From Candidatus Parvarchaeota archaeon (GTDB taxonomy: Archaea > Nanobdellota > Nanobdellia > JAFCGN01), in assembly GCA_017609105.1 (NCBI GenBank), contig JAFCEQ010000001.1, positions 1 through 47,406 on the forward strand: DNA of 47,406 nucleotides, written 5' to 3'. Made by a program: the position numbers and the translations under genes. The notes under the pieces are model-generated. The model was not told where the DNA came from. It saw nothing but the letters and a program-made list of their open reading frames with translations, and did no database searches. The number at the start of each line of letters is the position of its first letter. Position 1 is the stretch's first letter. Positions 23,365 through 31,646 of this stretch are shown piece by piece.

Positions 23365-24750
23365 CTAATCCAACCATTCTTTTTCAGCTGCAGGCCAAGT
23401 CTTGAACCCGAAAGGCTTTTTCGTATTATTATAAATACTCCAAGTTGTATCCCTAACTTCTTTAATAATCTCATCTGCTCCAAACATTTCATGTCCGAAC
23501 AATTTTGAAGAAAACCCTGATAAGGGTTTGGGTATTACTGCTTCTTCTTTTTTCTTTTCTTTCTTTTTTTTGAAAAAACTCTGAAATATTTCTCCAATAA
23601 ATGTTTGCGGTTCTTTTTTCTCTTCTTTTTTCTCTTCTTTCTTTTCTTCTTTAATGTTTAAACCCAAGTCCTCAAACATTTTTTCAACTTCATCTTTTTT
23701 CCAATCCTTATAAGCATGATAAAAAGCTTCGCTCGTGTAAACAAACGGTGTTAATCTTGTTTCAGTAAGAATGTATTGTGCAGGACTACTACCTCTTAAA
23801 ATAAAATCAGCTTTAATGACTTGAGCAAACGGCACAAGATGTTTTTTACCTTTGCTATCTTTAAAAGAATCTTGCCAAGATTTTTTATCTCCTTCTTTTG
23901 TTTTTGCTTTATATGCAACAACAACTACTTGAGAAAGAACAGTGCCTCCAATCTTCAATAAATTCGGATCAAATCTTAAATCCTGGTTCGGTGAATCTAA
24001 TTGCAATTCTTTAATGTTTTTTAACATTGGCTTAACCCATTCCTTATATAATTTAATGTTTTGTTTATGAGCTCTTATTCTTTCTTCAAGTATTTCTTTG
24101 AATTCTTCTAAAGATTTTTTCCATGTTTTTTTCCATTCTTGATATTCTCTTAATTTTCTTTTAACAAAATTCTTAACTCTTTCCGGAGCATTAATTTTAT
24201 CTATTTCTTCTTCACTATTCACTCTATAAAAAATATCGCGTGAAGTAAGGAATTGCAAGTTCTTTGTTGCTTGAGCAATACTCGCAGGACCTGATTTCGT
24301 GTCAACATAATCCGCCCAAATTCCTTTAAGAACGAGTTCATCAGGTTTTCCTTTTTTATCATAATAAGATAATGATTGAACAATTCTATCATAATCCTTT
24401 TTTATAGCAACATATGATTTATACATATCATTTATGAACTTCATTAATTGTGAAGCATCTTGTATTTGATAATGTATTTTCATTTGTTGATTCCCCCATT
24501 CTTGAGAACGTTGGCTCATTGAATACCAATCCACAATTTTCAACACATTAAACCCTCTTTGAATAAATTGGTCAACAACAGCAAAATAGAAGGGTTCTAA
24601 AGCAGCTCCTGCTTCATAAGCAAGAAGGTATGTTGGACCTTTCCACACACCATGTTTAATAACCTTTTTTTTCCCGTCCTCATCAGTGTAGGTAAAATCC
24701 TCAAATTTTTTAGGATAATAATAGTTTTTATTCTTAGGATATGCTGTCAT
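23365..24750 (-). CDS. Hypothetical lysine-rich protein, 461 aa, partner of the TIM-barrel gene
   Basis: I do not recognise this protein. Residues 1-100 are rich in Tyr, Trp and Phe (KNKNYYYPKKFEDFTYTD, GVWKGPTYLLAYEAG). Residues 195-250 form a long charged helix. Residues 260-360 look beta-rich (TVLSQVVVVAYKAKT, KADFILRGSSPAQYIL). Residues 370-410 are a Lys/Glu low-complexity linker with KKEEKKEEKKE, and a compact tail ends in WPAAEKEWLD. There is no signal peptide or membrane helix. It is the first gene of a two-gene unit, so a shared pathway or complex with the TIM-barrel protein is likely by context only. Confidence 0.65.
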   Translation of the reverse strand: MTAYPKNKNYYYPKKFEDFTYTDEDGKKKVIKHGVWKGPTYLLAYEAGAALEPFYFAVVDQFIQRGFNVLKIVDWYSMSQRSQEWGNQQMKIHYQIQDASQLMKFINDMYKSYVAIKKDYDRIVQSLSYYDKKGKPDELVLKGIWADYVDTKSGPASIAQATKNLQFLTSRDIFYRVNSEEEIDKINAPERVKNFVKRKLREYQEWKKTWKKSLEEFKEILEERIRAHKQNIKLYKEWVKPMLKNIKELQLDSPNQDLRFDPNLLKIGGTVLSQVVVVAYKAKTKEGDKKSWQDSFKDSKGKKHLVPFAQVIKADFILRGSSPAQYILTETRLTPFVYTSEAFYHAYKDWKKDEVEKMFEDLGLNIKEEKKEEKKEEKKEPQTFIGEIFQSFFKKKKEKKKEEAVIPKPLSGFSSKLFGHEMFGADEIIKEVRDTTWSIYNNTKKPFGFKTWPAAEKEWLD

Positions 24751-24889
24751 AATTAATTAAAAAAAATTTTAAATATAAAAACACTACTAAATTAAAAAAA
24801 AAATTTTCTAAGTAATTTCTTGTTCAAAAAGTTCTTAAAAACTTCTTATGTAAGTTTCAAATTTATAAAATATTACTCAAAAAAAGGTT

Positions 24890-25309
24890 TCAAATGTTCT
24901 TAGTGTATCTTGGAATTATGTGAATATGTAAATGAGAGATTGTTCTTGCTTTAATTCCTCCTTCATTTACTTCAATACTATACCCTAATGGCTTATTTTT
25001 TAAATTTGGGTTTTCAAGCATTTGCTTGCAGAAGCGCTTAGAATCCTTAACAGGGTTTTCTAACATTTTTTTGTATAAACCTTCATAATCTGTTTTTTCA
25101 ATAATACTAATTGTTTTTGTTAATGTTGGTTTTAAGTAAATCCACTCGCCTTCAGTTAAGTCTAAAAGAGAAGAAGCATGTCTTCTTGCAATTAAAAGAG
25201 AGTGTCCTGGAGAAACAGGGAATTCATTAAAACGCGCAAACCAATACTTATTCTCATAAAAAATATTTGTTTTCTCTTGATAAATCCTGCAAAAAAAGCA
25301 ATCACTCAT
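24890..25309 (-). CDS. HIT-family protein (second copy)
   Basis: A 139-residue histidine-triad protein. CFFC near residue 4 is a likely zinc pair, ARFNEFPVSPGHSLLIARRH near 25-44 is the usual substrate strand, and HLHIHIIPR near 126 is the triad. A region of about 30 residues (LYKKMLENPVKDSKRFCKQMLENP) contains a near-repeat of KMLENP/QMLENP not typical of the family. It probably hydrolyses nucleoside phosphoramidates or adenylated products. It is transcribed alone, downstream of the small membrane gene on the same strand. Confidence 0.88.
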   Translation of the reverse strand: MSDCFFCRIYQEKTNIFYENKYWFARFNEFPVSPGHSLLIARRHASSLLDLTEGEWIYLKPTLTKTISIIEKTDYEGLYKKMLENPVKDSKRFCKQMLENPNLKNKPLGYSIEVNEGGIKARTISHLHIHIIPRYTKNI

Positions 25310-25399
25310 TATTTTTTCTAATAATTAAATTTAAATAAATTTTTTTGCAAACAAATTTAATCTCGTTATTTTAAAAAAAATAAAAAAATAAAAAAAAGT

Positions 25400-25537
25400 T
25401 TAAATGAAGCCAACCCAATCAACAACATTTGCTAATTCAAGGACCAACCATAGCACAACAAAAAGTATGATTGCTCCGATTCCTGCAAGCCAAGGCTTTT
25501 CTACTACTTTTTTAAAAAAATTTGTAATTGCTTCCAT
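25400..25537 (-). CDS. Small single-pass membrane protein, 45 aa
   Basis: This gene is below the ORF-track limit. It encodes 45 residues: an amphipathic basic start (MEAITNFFKKVVEKP), one hydrophobic helix (WLAGIGAIILFVVLWLVLELA) and a short end. GGTGG lies seven bases before the ATG. It is divergent from the TrmB-like regulator, with a 9-bp palindrome between them, so it may be the target of that regulator. Function is unknown. Confidence 0.7.
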   Translation of the reverse strand: MEAITNFFKKVVEKPWLAGIGAIILFVVLWLVLELANVVDWVGFI

Positions 25538-25548
25538 TTTTTACCACC

Positions 25549-25569
25549 ATATGTAAATTTTTTACATAT
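25549..25569. promoter_or_regulatory. Perfect 9-bp palindrome, candidate operator
   Basis: ATATGTAAA and TTTACATAT are exact inverse repeats around TTT. The site lies 12 bases before the start of the 45-aa membrane gene and 43 before the regulator gene, the position expected for an operator of the winged-helix protein. Binding is inferred. Confidence 0.5.
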
Positions 25570-25576
25570 TAACATA

Positions 25577-25606
25577 AATTATATAAGTTTCTAATTATAT
25601 AAGTTT
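25577..25606 (+). promoter_or_regulatory. Duplicated TATA-like element before the TrmB-like gene
   Basis: AATTATATAAGTTT occurs twice, 16 bases apart, directly upstream of the ATG at 25612. The first copy is well placed as the TATA box for a leaderless transcript. The second may be a repressor half-site or a simple duplication. Confidence 0.45.
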
Positions 25607-25611
25607 TTCTA

Positions 25612-25896
25612 ATGAATGTGTTGAAAAAATTGGGTTTTAAAAAAACTGAAATTAAGGTTTATTCTACTCTTCTTGAATGCAAGAAAGAAATGAGTATTAA
25701 AGAAATAATTAAGAAAGCAAAAGTTTCTGAAAAAAGTGCTAGAAATGCTTTGAAAAAATTGTTAAAAGAAAATTTTGTTACAAGAAAACTCTTTGAAGGG
25801 AAAAGACTTTTTTATAAGTATAAACCTGTTCCAATTAAAACTGCTTGGGAAGATTTTAAGAAAAGAATTGAAAAAATTATTGATAAAACTAAATAA
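25612..25896 (+). CDS. TrmB-like winged-helix transcriptional regulator, 94 aa
   Basis: A 94-residue protein that is essentially one winged helix-turn-helix: LGFKKTEIKVYSTLLECKKEMS, the recognition region VSEKSARNALKKLLKENF near 38-56, then a wing (VTRKLFEGKRLFYKYKP). It resembles the DNA-binding part of TrmB regulators without a ligand domain. A short terminal helix (FKKRIEKIIDK) could dimerise it. It is leaderless and divergent from the 45-aa membrane gene, with a palindrome between, which suggests autoregulation. Confidence 0.75.
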   Translation: MNVLKKLGFKKTEIKVYSTLLECKKEMSIKEIIKKAKVSEKSARNALKKLLKENFVTRKLFEGKRLFYKYKPVPIKTAWEDFKKRIEKIIDKTK

Positions 25897-25939
25897 TTAG
25901 AAAAGTATTAAAATTATTAATCTTTTTAATTTAATAATT

Positions 25940-26527
25940 ATGGGATTATTAAGCAGTATAAAAAATTTTTTTATTAAACCAAAAGAAGAAGAAAAATTTA
26001 AAGAAGAGAATGTTGGAAAAATAGGTTTTCCTCCTGAGAATGCTTCTCTTAATGAAAATTTACCAGAGTTTCCTACTCCATCAAGTCTTAAAAAAAATTT
26101 TACACTTCCTTCAGAAAGAATGGAAACAAATTTAGAAAAAATTCCGAAACCTGAAGGAATAGCGCCTCCCCCGGTTTTGGAAGAAAAAAAAGAAGCACCT
26201 GCTTTTGAGAAACCAAGTGGAATGCCTTCATTAGAAAGAGGTGAAATGGCAAAAACAGGGATTCCTGATATTCCAAAATTGCCTGATTTAGAAAAAAATG
26301 AATTCCCTCCTTTAGAAAAGCAAGAGTTTCCTCAATTAAAAAAATCAATTGCAGAACCAATTCCAAAAGGGATTGAAGCACTTAAACTAACAGGAGAAAA
26401 AAGTATTGGGGAAAAACAAGATATTAATTTAATAAATGAAGTAACTGAATTAAAGAAAACAGTTAGCATGATTGAACAAAGATTATCTAATATTGAAAAA
26501 ATTATTTATTCTAAAAAAGAAATATAA
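25940..26527 (+). CDS. Hypothetical Pro/Glu-rich protein with C-terminal coiled coil
   Basis: I do not recognise this 195-residue protein. Residues 1-20 are basic and possibly amphipathic (LLSSIKNFFIKPKEEEKF). Residues 25-145 are low complexity, with spaced Pro, Phe and Glu, including GIPDIPKLPDLEKNEFP and FPPLEKQEFPQLKK. Residues 155-192 form a coiled coil (EVTELKKTVSMIEQRLSNIEKI). It looks like a flexible tether between a membrane or protein contact and an oligomer. It follows the TrmB-like gene after 43 bases and precedes the DUF63 gene. Confidence 0.6.
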   Translation: MGLLSSIKNFFIKPKEEEKFKEENVGKIGFPPENASLNENLPEFPTPSSLKKNFTLPSERMETNLEKIPKPEGIAPPPVLEEKKEAPAFEKPSGMPSLERGEMAKTGIPDIPKLPDLEKNEFPPLEKQEFPQLKKSIAEPIPKGIEALKLTGEKSIGEKQDINLINEVTELKKTVSMIEQRLSNIEKIIYSKKEI

Positions 26528-26562
26528 ACCCTTAATTATGAAAACTCTTATTGTGTGAAAAA

Positions 26563-27356
26563 ATGAATTTAAATAATAACAAGATTCTTTTATTAAACAA
26601 ATTTTTTTTAAGCAATTTTATTAAAAAATATTTTATATCACCTTTTAAAGAAGGAACAGGATATAACATAATTAATACAACTGTTTATGCAGTGCTTCTC
26701 GCATTAATTGTTTATTTTATTTATTATTTAATAAAGAATTATTTTTTAATTTTATTTTAATCGCTGTTTTCGGCGGAGCATTCCATGTTTTAAGTGATTA
26801 CGGGATTTTAGAAAGAAATTTTTTCACTGTTAGTCCTGGAATATGGTTAACAGTTAGTGTTCCTGCAATAATATTTTTGTTATTTTCAAAAAAATTTTTT
26901 AAAAAAGAATATAATAAGGTTTTTAGAATCTCGCTTGTCATTGCTTCAATAATTTGTTTTTTCTTGATGAAAATAAAATATTTTGAAGCAATCATTCAAT
27001 TAATAGGATTCAGTATTTTAATTATTGCACCAACAATTTATTTTTTAAAAAAAAGCAGGTTATTAAATGAAGAAATTAATTTTTACGTGCTTGCATTCCA
27101 ACTTTTTGACGGTATCGCGAGTTTCGTAAGCATTAATTATTATAATTATATTGAACAACATGTTTTAGGAAATTTTTTTATTAACTTGCTCGGGCCTATT
27201 GGCATGGTAGTTATGAAGTTATTATTTGTAATCCCAATTCTAATTATTTTAGAAAAAGAAAAAAATGACGCTGCTTTTTTTGTAAAAACCATTATTGGCG
27301 TGTTAGGAATAGCTCCTGCTGTCAGGGATAGCGTGAGATTAATTATGGGAGTTTAA
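26563..27356 (+). pseudogene. DUF63 membrane protein, interrupted by a frame shift
   Basis: Two frames together encode one DUF63-type archaeal membrane protein of about 265 residues. The first frame gives FKEGTGYNIINTTVYAVLLA near 30-50, the family's N-terminal motif, and stops at 26758-26760. The continuation lies in the -1 frame: FGGAFHVLSDYGILE, TVSPGIWLTVSVPA, then six or so helices ending in GIAPAVRDSVRLIMGV. The ORF track lists only the outer parts (26551 and 26877). The break is at T TTT TTA, where a -1 slip would join the frames exactly. It may be a real frameshift mutation, a sequencing indel in the six-T run, or recoding. Function of DUF63 is unknown. Confidence 0.75.
26742..26748 (+). 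other. T TTT TTA slippery heptamer at the DUF63 frame break
   Basis: In the upstream frame the codons read TAT TTT TTA, so the heptamer is in the X XXY YYZ phase used for -1 recoding. The 0-frame stop follows 9 bases later. No strong GC-rich stem or pseudoknot is evident downstream, which weakens the recoding idea. Confidence 0.4.
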
Positions 27357-27364
27357 AATTTTTT

Positions 27365-29128
27365 TTAATAATATTCTCCTTTCATTTTTTGTTCTTTGTC
27401 CTTAACGCTTCCTAGCTTATTCGCTCTCGGCCTATTAGTTACAGGATCCTTGCGAAAAGTAATTCCTAATTGCTTAAACAAGAAGTTCATTCCTTTCCTT
27501 GCTTCTGTTGGTTCCTTAGCAATGCTTTTTCTACCAGCTTCACCGTAAAAAACCATTATTCTATCACTTAAATAATCTAATACCATTAAATCATGGTCTA
27601 TTATTAAAACAGAGCTCTCTCTTTTTTTAACAAAATTTCTTATTGCTTTAGCAATGCTTATTCTCTGTTCTACATCAAGGTGAGCTGAAGGCTCATCCAA
27701 TAAATAAATACTTGCTTCTTTGCTTAAACATTCTGCTATTGCAACTCTTTGAAGTTCACCACCGCTTAAATTACAAAGTTTCTTATTAAAGAGTTCTCTT
27801 AACATAAGAGGGTTTATTATTTCTAATTCATATTTCTCGCTTCCAAATTCCTTAGTTATTTTTTGTAAGTGTTCCATAACTGTTTCAGTGCTTTCTGTTT
27901 TAATGTATTGGGGCTTGTAAGAAATTTTTGTTTTAAAACTTATTTTGCCTTTACTTGGTTTTAATTCTCCTGCTAAGATTTTTGCAAAAGTGGTTTTACC
28001 TGTTGCATTCTCTCCTATCACACCAATTATTTCTCTTTGATAAATGCTTCCTCCTTCCACGCTTAATTTAAAATTATTAAATTCTTTCTCAAAATCCTTC
28101 CACTCAAATAATTTTAAGTTTTCTTCAATTTTGAGAGAAGCGTGTTTTTCAAATTTTAGTTCATAATTCCTGAAACGCACGTTCTCCCCTAATATGTATC
28201 CTTTAATATAAGCATTTATTCCATCCCTACTATTTATTGGTTGAGAAACAATACCATAGGCTCCTGGTTTCCCGTAATTTATGTGAAGCAAATCTGTTAA
28301 GTAATCAAGCATTATTAAATCGTGTTCAACAACTAAAACATATTTATTATCATTAATTAAGTCACGGATTATTTTAGCAATTTTAATTCTTTGGCGTACA
28401 TCTAAATAAGAAGCTGGTTCATCAAAAAAATAAATATCTGCTTGTTTTAGGATTGTTGCAAGAATAGCGACTCTTTGTAATTCACCGCCGCTGAGTTTGT
28501 TTAAATCATTGTTTAAAATATTTTCAATCTCTAATTCTTTCGCTTTTCTTAAAATTAAATCAGTATTTTTTTCAATTTTTTTTAATAATTCTATTGTTTT
28601 TCCTTTAAACTTTCTTGGAATTAAATCAACGTATTGGGGTTTATAACTTATTTTAATTTTTTTATCTAATAATTTTTTAAAATATTCGTGCGCTTCAGTT
28701 CCTTTAAAGAATTTAATTATTTCCTTGTTTTCTGCTTCTTTTTCATAATCTCCAAGATTAGGTTTTAAGTTCCCACTTAAAATATTTAGTGCTGTTGTTT
28801 TACCAATCCCGTTCTGTCCTAAAATCCCAACAACACTTCCTTTCTTTGGAATTGGAAACTTAAATAATCTGAAAGAATTTTTTCCATACTGATGAATCAC
28901 TCCATTCTTTAATTCTTCAGGAAGATTTATTATGCTTATGGCTTTGAAAGGGCATTTCTTCACGCAAATACTGCATCCAATGCAAAGAGATTCATTAATG
29001 CTTGCTTTGCCTTCTTTGTTAAAAATTATTATTTCTTTTCCACTCCTAACTATTGGGCAATACTTGTAACAAACTTTTCCGCAGCTCTCACTATTGCACT
29101 TTTTTTTGTCAATAACAGCAATTCGCAT
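27365..29128 (-). CDS. ABCE1 / Rli1 ribosome-recycling ATPase
   Basis: A 587-residue twin-ATPase iron-sulfur protein that splits ribosomes after termination. The N-terminus holds two Fe-S clusters: CNSESCGKVCYKYCP near 11-25 and CIGCSICVKKCP near 49-60. The first ABC domain has GILGQNGIGKTT near 105, LSGGELQRVAI and DEPASYLDVRQR; the second has GVIGENATGKTT near 368, a second LSGGELQRVAI and DEPSAHLDVEQR. A C-terminal tail contains GITFRKDPVTNRPRANK, typical of ABCE1. It is convergent with the DUF63 gene and divergent from the AAA_28-like gene. Confidence 0.97.
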   Translation of the reverse strand: MRIAVIDKKKCNSESCGKVCYKYCPIVRSGKEIIIFNKEGKASINESLCIGCSICVKKCPFKAISIINLPEELKNGVIHQYGKNSFRLFKFPIPKKGSVVGILGQNGIGKTTALNILSGNLKPNLGDYEKEAENKEIIKFFKGTEAHEYFKKLLDKKIKISYKPQYVDLIPRKFKGKTIELLKKIEKNTDLILRKAKELEIENILNNDLNKLSGGELQRVAILATILKQADIYFFDEPASYLDVRQRIKIAKIIRDLINDNKYVLVVEHDLIMLDYLTDLLHINYGKPGAYGIVSQPINSRDGINAYIKGYILGENVRFRNYELKFEKHASLKIEENLKLFEWKDFEKEFNNFKLSVEGGSIYQREIIGVIGENATGKTTFAKILAGELKPSKGKISFKTKISYKPQYIKTESTETVMEHLQKITKEFGSEKYELEIINPLMLRELFNKKLCNLSGGELQRVAIAECLSKEASIYLLDEPSAHLDVEQRISIAKAIRNFVKKRESSVLIIDHDLMVLDYLSDRIMVFYGEAGRKSIAKEPTEARKGMNFLFKQLGITFRKDPVTNRPRANKLGSVKDKEQKMKGEYY

Positions 29129-29241
29129 GAGTTTTACTTAAAAAGTTTTTATTTTTAAGTTTTTTATAGTGCTAATTCCTAACTTTTTTTTGAAAGTAAA
29201 TTTCTTAAAGAATAATTGTTTTCTTTGATTTTTGAACTATT

Positions 29242-29775
29242 GTGTTAATAGGAATTACTGGTGGGACAGGTTCTGGAAAAACAACAGTGATTAAGAGTTT
29301 AGAAAGTTTAGGTTATCCTGTTGTTCATGAAGCAGCTCGCAAGATTATTGAAGAGAAATTATTATTAAATCCTGATTTAAACATTCTTGAATACTTAACT
29401 AATAATCGTTATGAGTTTCAGAAAGAAGTGATAAAAAGACAGATTGAACATGAGAACAAGGTTTTGAAAGAGAATCCTCGCAGAACAATATTTTGTGATA
29501 GAACCATTATTGATTCTCTTGCTTTTCTAGTTCTTGACGGCATTGATAAGATTCCTGAAGAAATAAACTTGTATAAGAATAGGTATGATAAAGTTTTTTG
29601 TTTAGAACCCTTAAATGTTTATGTTAATGATGAAATTAGAAAAGAGGACTTTAATACTGCTCGCAAATTACATTATCTTAATATTAAGTGTTATGAAAAA
29701 CAAGGCATTAACTTAATCAGGGTTCCAAGAATGAGCGTTGATGATAGGGTTGAATTCATTATTAAAAATGTTTGA
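29242..29775 (+). CDS. P-loop ATPase / nucleotide kinase-like (AAA_28, NadR-like)
   Basis: A 177-residue protein. The Walker A motif GGTGSGKTTV begins at residue 7. HEAARKIIEEKL near 30, FCDRTIIDSL near 87 (the DRT/DxxxxD lid region) and a C-terminal RVPRMSVDDRVEFI match the AAA_28 family, which includes NadR-type kinase domains. A small-molecule or nucleotide kinase activity is plausible; the acceptor is not known. The start is a GTG with the P-loop almost immediately after it, so a longer N-terminus is unlikely. Confidence 0.78.
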   Translation: MLIGITGGTGSGKTTVIKSLESLGYPVVHEAARKIIEEKLLLNPDLNILEYLTNNRYEFQKEVIKRQIEHENKVLKENPRRTIFCDRTIIDSLAFLVLDGIDKIPEEINLYKNRYDKVFCLEPLNVYVNDEIRKEDFNTARKLHYLNIKCYEKQGINLIRVPRMSVDDRVEFIIKNV

Positions 29776-29783
29776 AAAAAAAA

Positions 29784-30968
29784 TTATGTGGTCATTATTT
29801 CTATTACATCCCTGTGTTTTAACACATAATCTTTTCCAAAAGGTTTTTTTGTTCTTACATCAATTGCTTTAACAAATTTTTTTCCAATATCTGTGTGAAT
29901 TTTGTAAGCAAAATCTAAAGCAGTGCTTCCCTTAGGCATTAAAAAGCAGTCAGGCAGAATCCTTCCTTGAGAATCAGCAAGTTTTTTCACTCCTCCAGGA
30001 TAAACAGCAATATACTTTAATTCATTAAAAATAGTGTAATCCAATACTTGTTGCACTCCTGTTGTTCCATGTTCATCAAGAAATTTTTTAATGTATTCTA
30101 AAGCTTTTTTTTGGTTTTCAGGAAGATTTTCTTTCAAGACCTTAAAACTATTTGAACCAGGCACATAATCAATTATTCCTTTTTTATCTGCTTCTTTTAA
30201 AGCAAGTTCAATTTCTGCACTGCACCCAATTATAGTATAGTTTGGAAATTCTTTTTTTAATTTTTCTAAATTTTTTTTGCCATTAATTTTGTCAATCTTA
30301 TTAGCAGCAATAACAAGAGGTTTAGAGTACTTCCTTAATTCTGAAGCAAATCTTAAAAGAGTTTCATCACTCCATTTAGAAGGATTTTGAATATTAAAAC
30401 CAGTTAATGCTTTTTTTACTTGTTCTTCAGTTATTTTTAACCCGCTGAATTGTTGAGCAATTTCTTTAAAAAGCTCTTTTTTTTCTTGTTCCACTCTTCT
30501 TGCGAATTTATTCCATGATTTTCTTAAAATACCTAAAAACCAATAATCTAATTCTTCTTCTAAGAATCTTATATCATTTAATGGTTCATAACTTCCTAAT
30601 TCCACATTCTCTCCTTTCTCATTTGTGCTCCCGCTCACATCAATAATATGAATTAAAGCGTCTGCTTGCCTTAAATCATCTAAAAATTGATTTCCCATAC
30701 CTTTCCCTTCATGAGCTCCTGGAACTAATCCTGCAACATCCATTAATTCAACAGGAACGAACCTAATGCCTTGCTTGCAATAACCTGTTCTTGGATTGCA
30801 TTTAACATTAAATTCTTTGTCAACGCATTCAACTCTTACAAAACCCGCACCCCTATTTGGTTCAATCGTTGCAAAAGGATAATTTTCTATAAGAACATCC
30901 ATTAAAGTCATTGCTTTAAAAAAAGTGCTTTTCCCAACATTAGGTTTTCCAACTAAACCAATTAACAT
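29784..30968 (-). CDS. ychF: YchF/OLA1-type nucleotide-binding protein
   Basis: A 394-residue Obg-related P-loop protein that binds the ribosome and often prefers ATP. The G1 motif is GLVGKPNVGKST near residue 4, followed by ATIEPN near 34, G3 DVAGLVPGAHEGKGMG near 77 and NKID near 222. A helical insert (145-200) contains the coiled coil, and the C-terminal TGS domain (about 315-394) ends with KPFGKDYVLKHRDVIEI. This is the archaeal long form. It is convergent with the kinase-like gene. Confidence 0.93.
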   Translation of the reverse strand: MLIGLVGKPNVGKSTFFKAMTLMDVLIENYPFATIEPNRGAGFVRVECVDKEFNVKCNPRTGYCKQGIRFVPVELMDVAGLVPGAHEGKGMGNQFLDDLRQADALIHIIDVSGSTNEKGENVELGSYEPLNDIRFLEEELDYWFLGILRKSWNKFARRVEQEKKELFKEIAQQFSGLKITEEQVKKALTGFNIQNPSKWSDETLLRFASELRKYSKPLVIAANKIDKINGKKNLEKLKKEFPNYTIIGCSAEIELALKEADKKGIIDYVPGSNSFKVLKENLPENQKKALEYIKKFLDEHGTTGVQQVLDYTIFNELKYIAVYPGGVKKLADSQGRILPDCFLMPKGSTALDFAYKIHTDIGKKFVKAIDVRTKKPFGKDYVLKHRDVIEIMTT

Positions 30969-31081
30969 ATCCTTATAAGGAGATTAACTCTTTAATAAAT
31001 TTTTGAAATAATTAAAAAAGGATAATAATTGCAATGAAAACAACATAGTGTTTTTTAAGAAAATAATTCTATTTAAGAAAA

Positions 31082-31621
31082 TCATTCTAAAACATATATG
31101 AATAGTTTTTCACCGAAAGCGAGTGTTTTTTCCTGCGCAATCCTGAACTCATAGTTTTTTTTAATATAATCAAAATTTTTTTTTAAACTTAAACTACTAA
31201 GAATTAATATTATCTTACCTTTTCTTGAAAGATATTTTTTTGCTTTTTTCAAAAAATTAATTATTACTTCATTATCTGTTGTACTTATTAAATCATCGTA
31301 TTCATCAGGAGGCAAGTATGGTGGATTAAAAACAATTAAATCAAATTCATTGTTTATTTTTTCAAATAAATCAGATACGATGAATTTAATCTTGTGAGCG
31401 TTCTTACAATTTTTTTTAGCAAAATTAATTGCTTCTTCATTAATATCAGTAGCAATAACTTTATTCTTTTCAGCTAAGAAGTCAGCAATAATTCCTGAAC
31501 CAGTTCCTATTTCAAGAATTCTTAATCTTGAATACTTTTGTTTTTTTAAAAAATTAAGTAAAAAAAAGGTGTCTTCTCTTGGCAAGTACACTTGTTGTTT
31601 AATTTTTTTATGAATTCTCAT
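31082..31621 (-). CDS. HemK/Mtq2-like class I methyltransferase
   Basis: A 179-residue S-adenosylmethionine methyltransferase. YLPREDTFFLLNFL at the start, motif I LEIGTGSGIIADFL near 36 and the catalytic FNPPYLPPDEYDDL near 97 match Mtq2, which methylates the GGQ glutamine of the release factor aRF1/eRF1. The partner Trm112 is not encoded here. The target is inferred from the family. It lies 25 bases downstream of hisS and is probably cotranscribed with it. Confidence 0.88.
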   Translation of the reverse strand: MRIHKKIKQQVYLPREDTFFLLNFLKKQKYSRLRILEIGTGSGIIADFLAEKNKVIATDINEEAINFAKKNCKNAHKIKFIVSDLFEKINNEFDLIVFNPPYLPPDEYDDLISTTDNEVIINFLKKAKKYLSRKGKIILILSSLSLKKNFDYIKKNYEFRIAQEKTLAFGEKLFIYVLE

Positions 31622-31646
31622 TTTTTTTCAATCTTACAAAAAAAAT

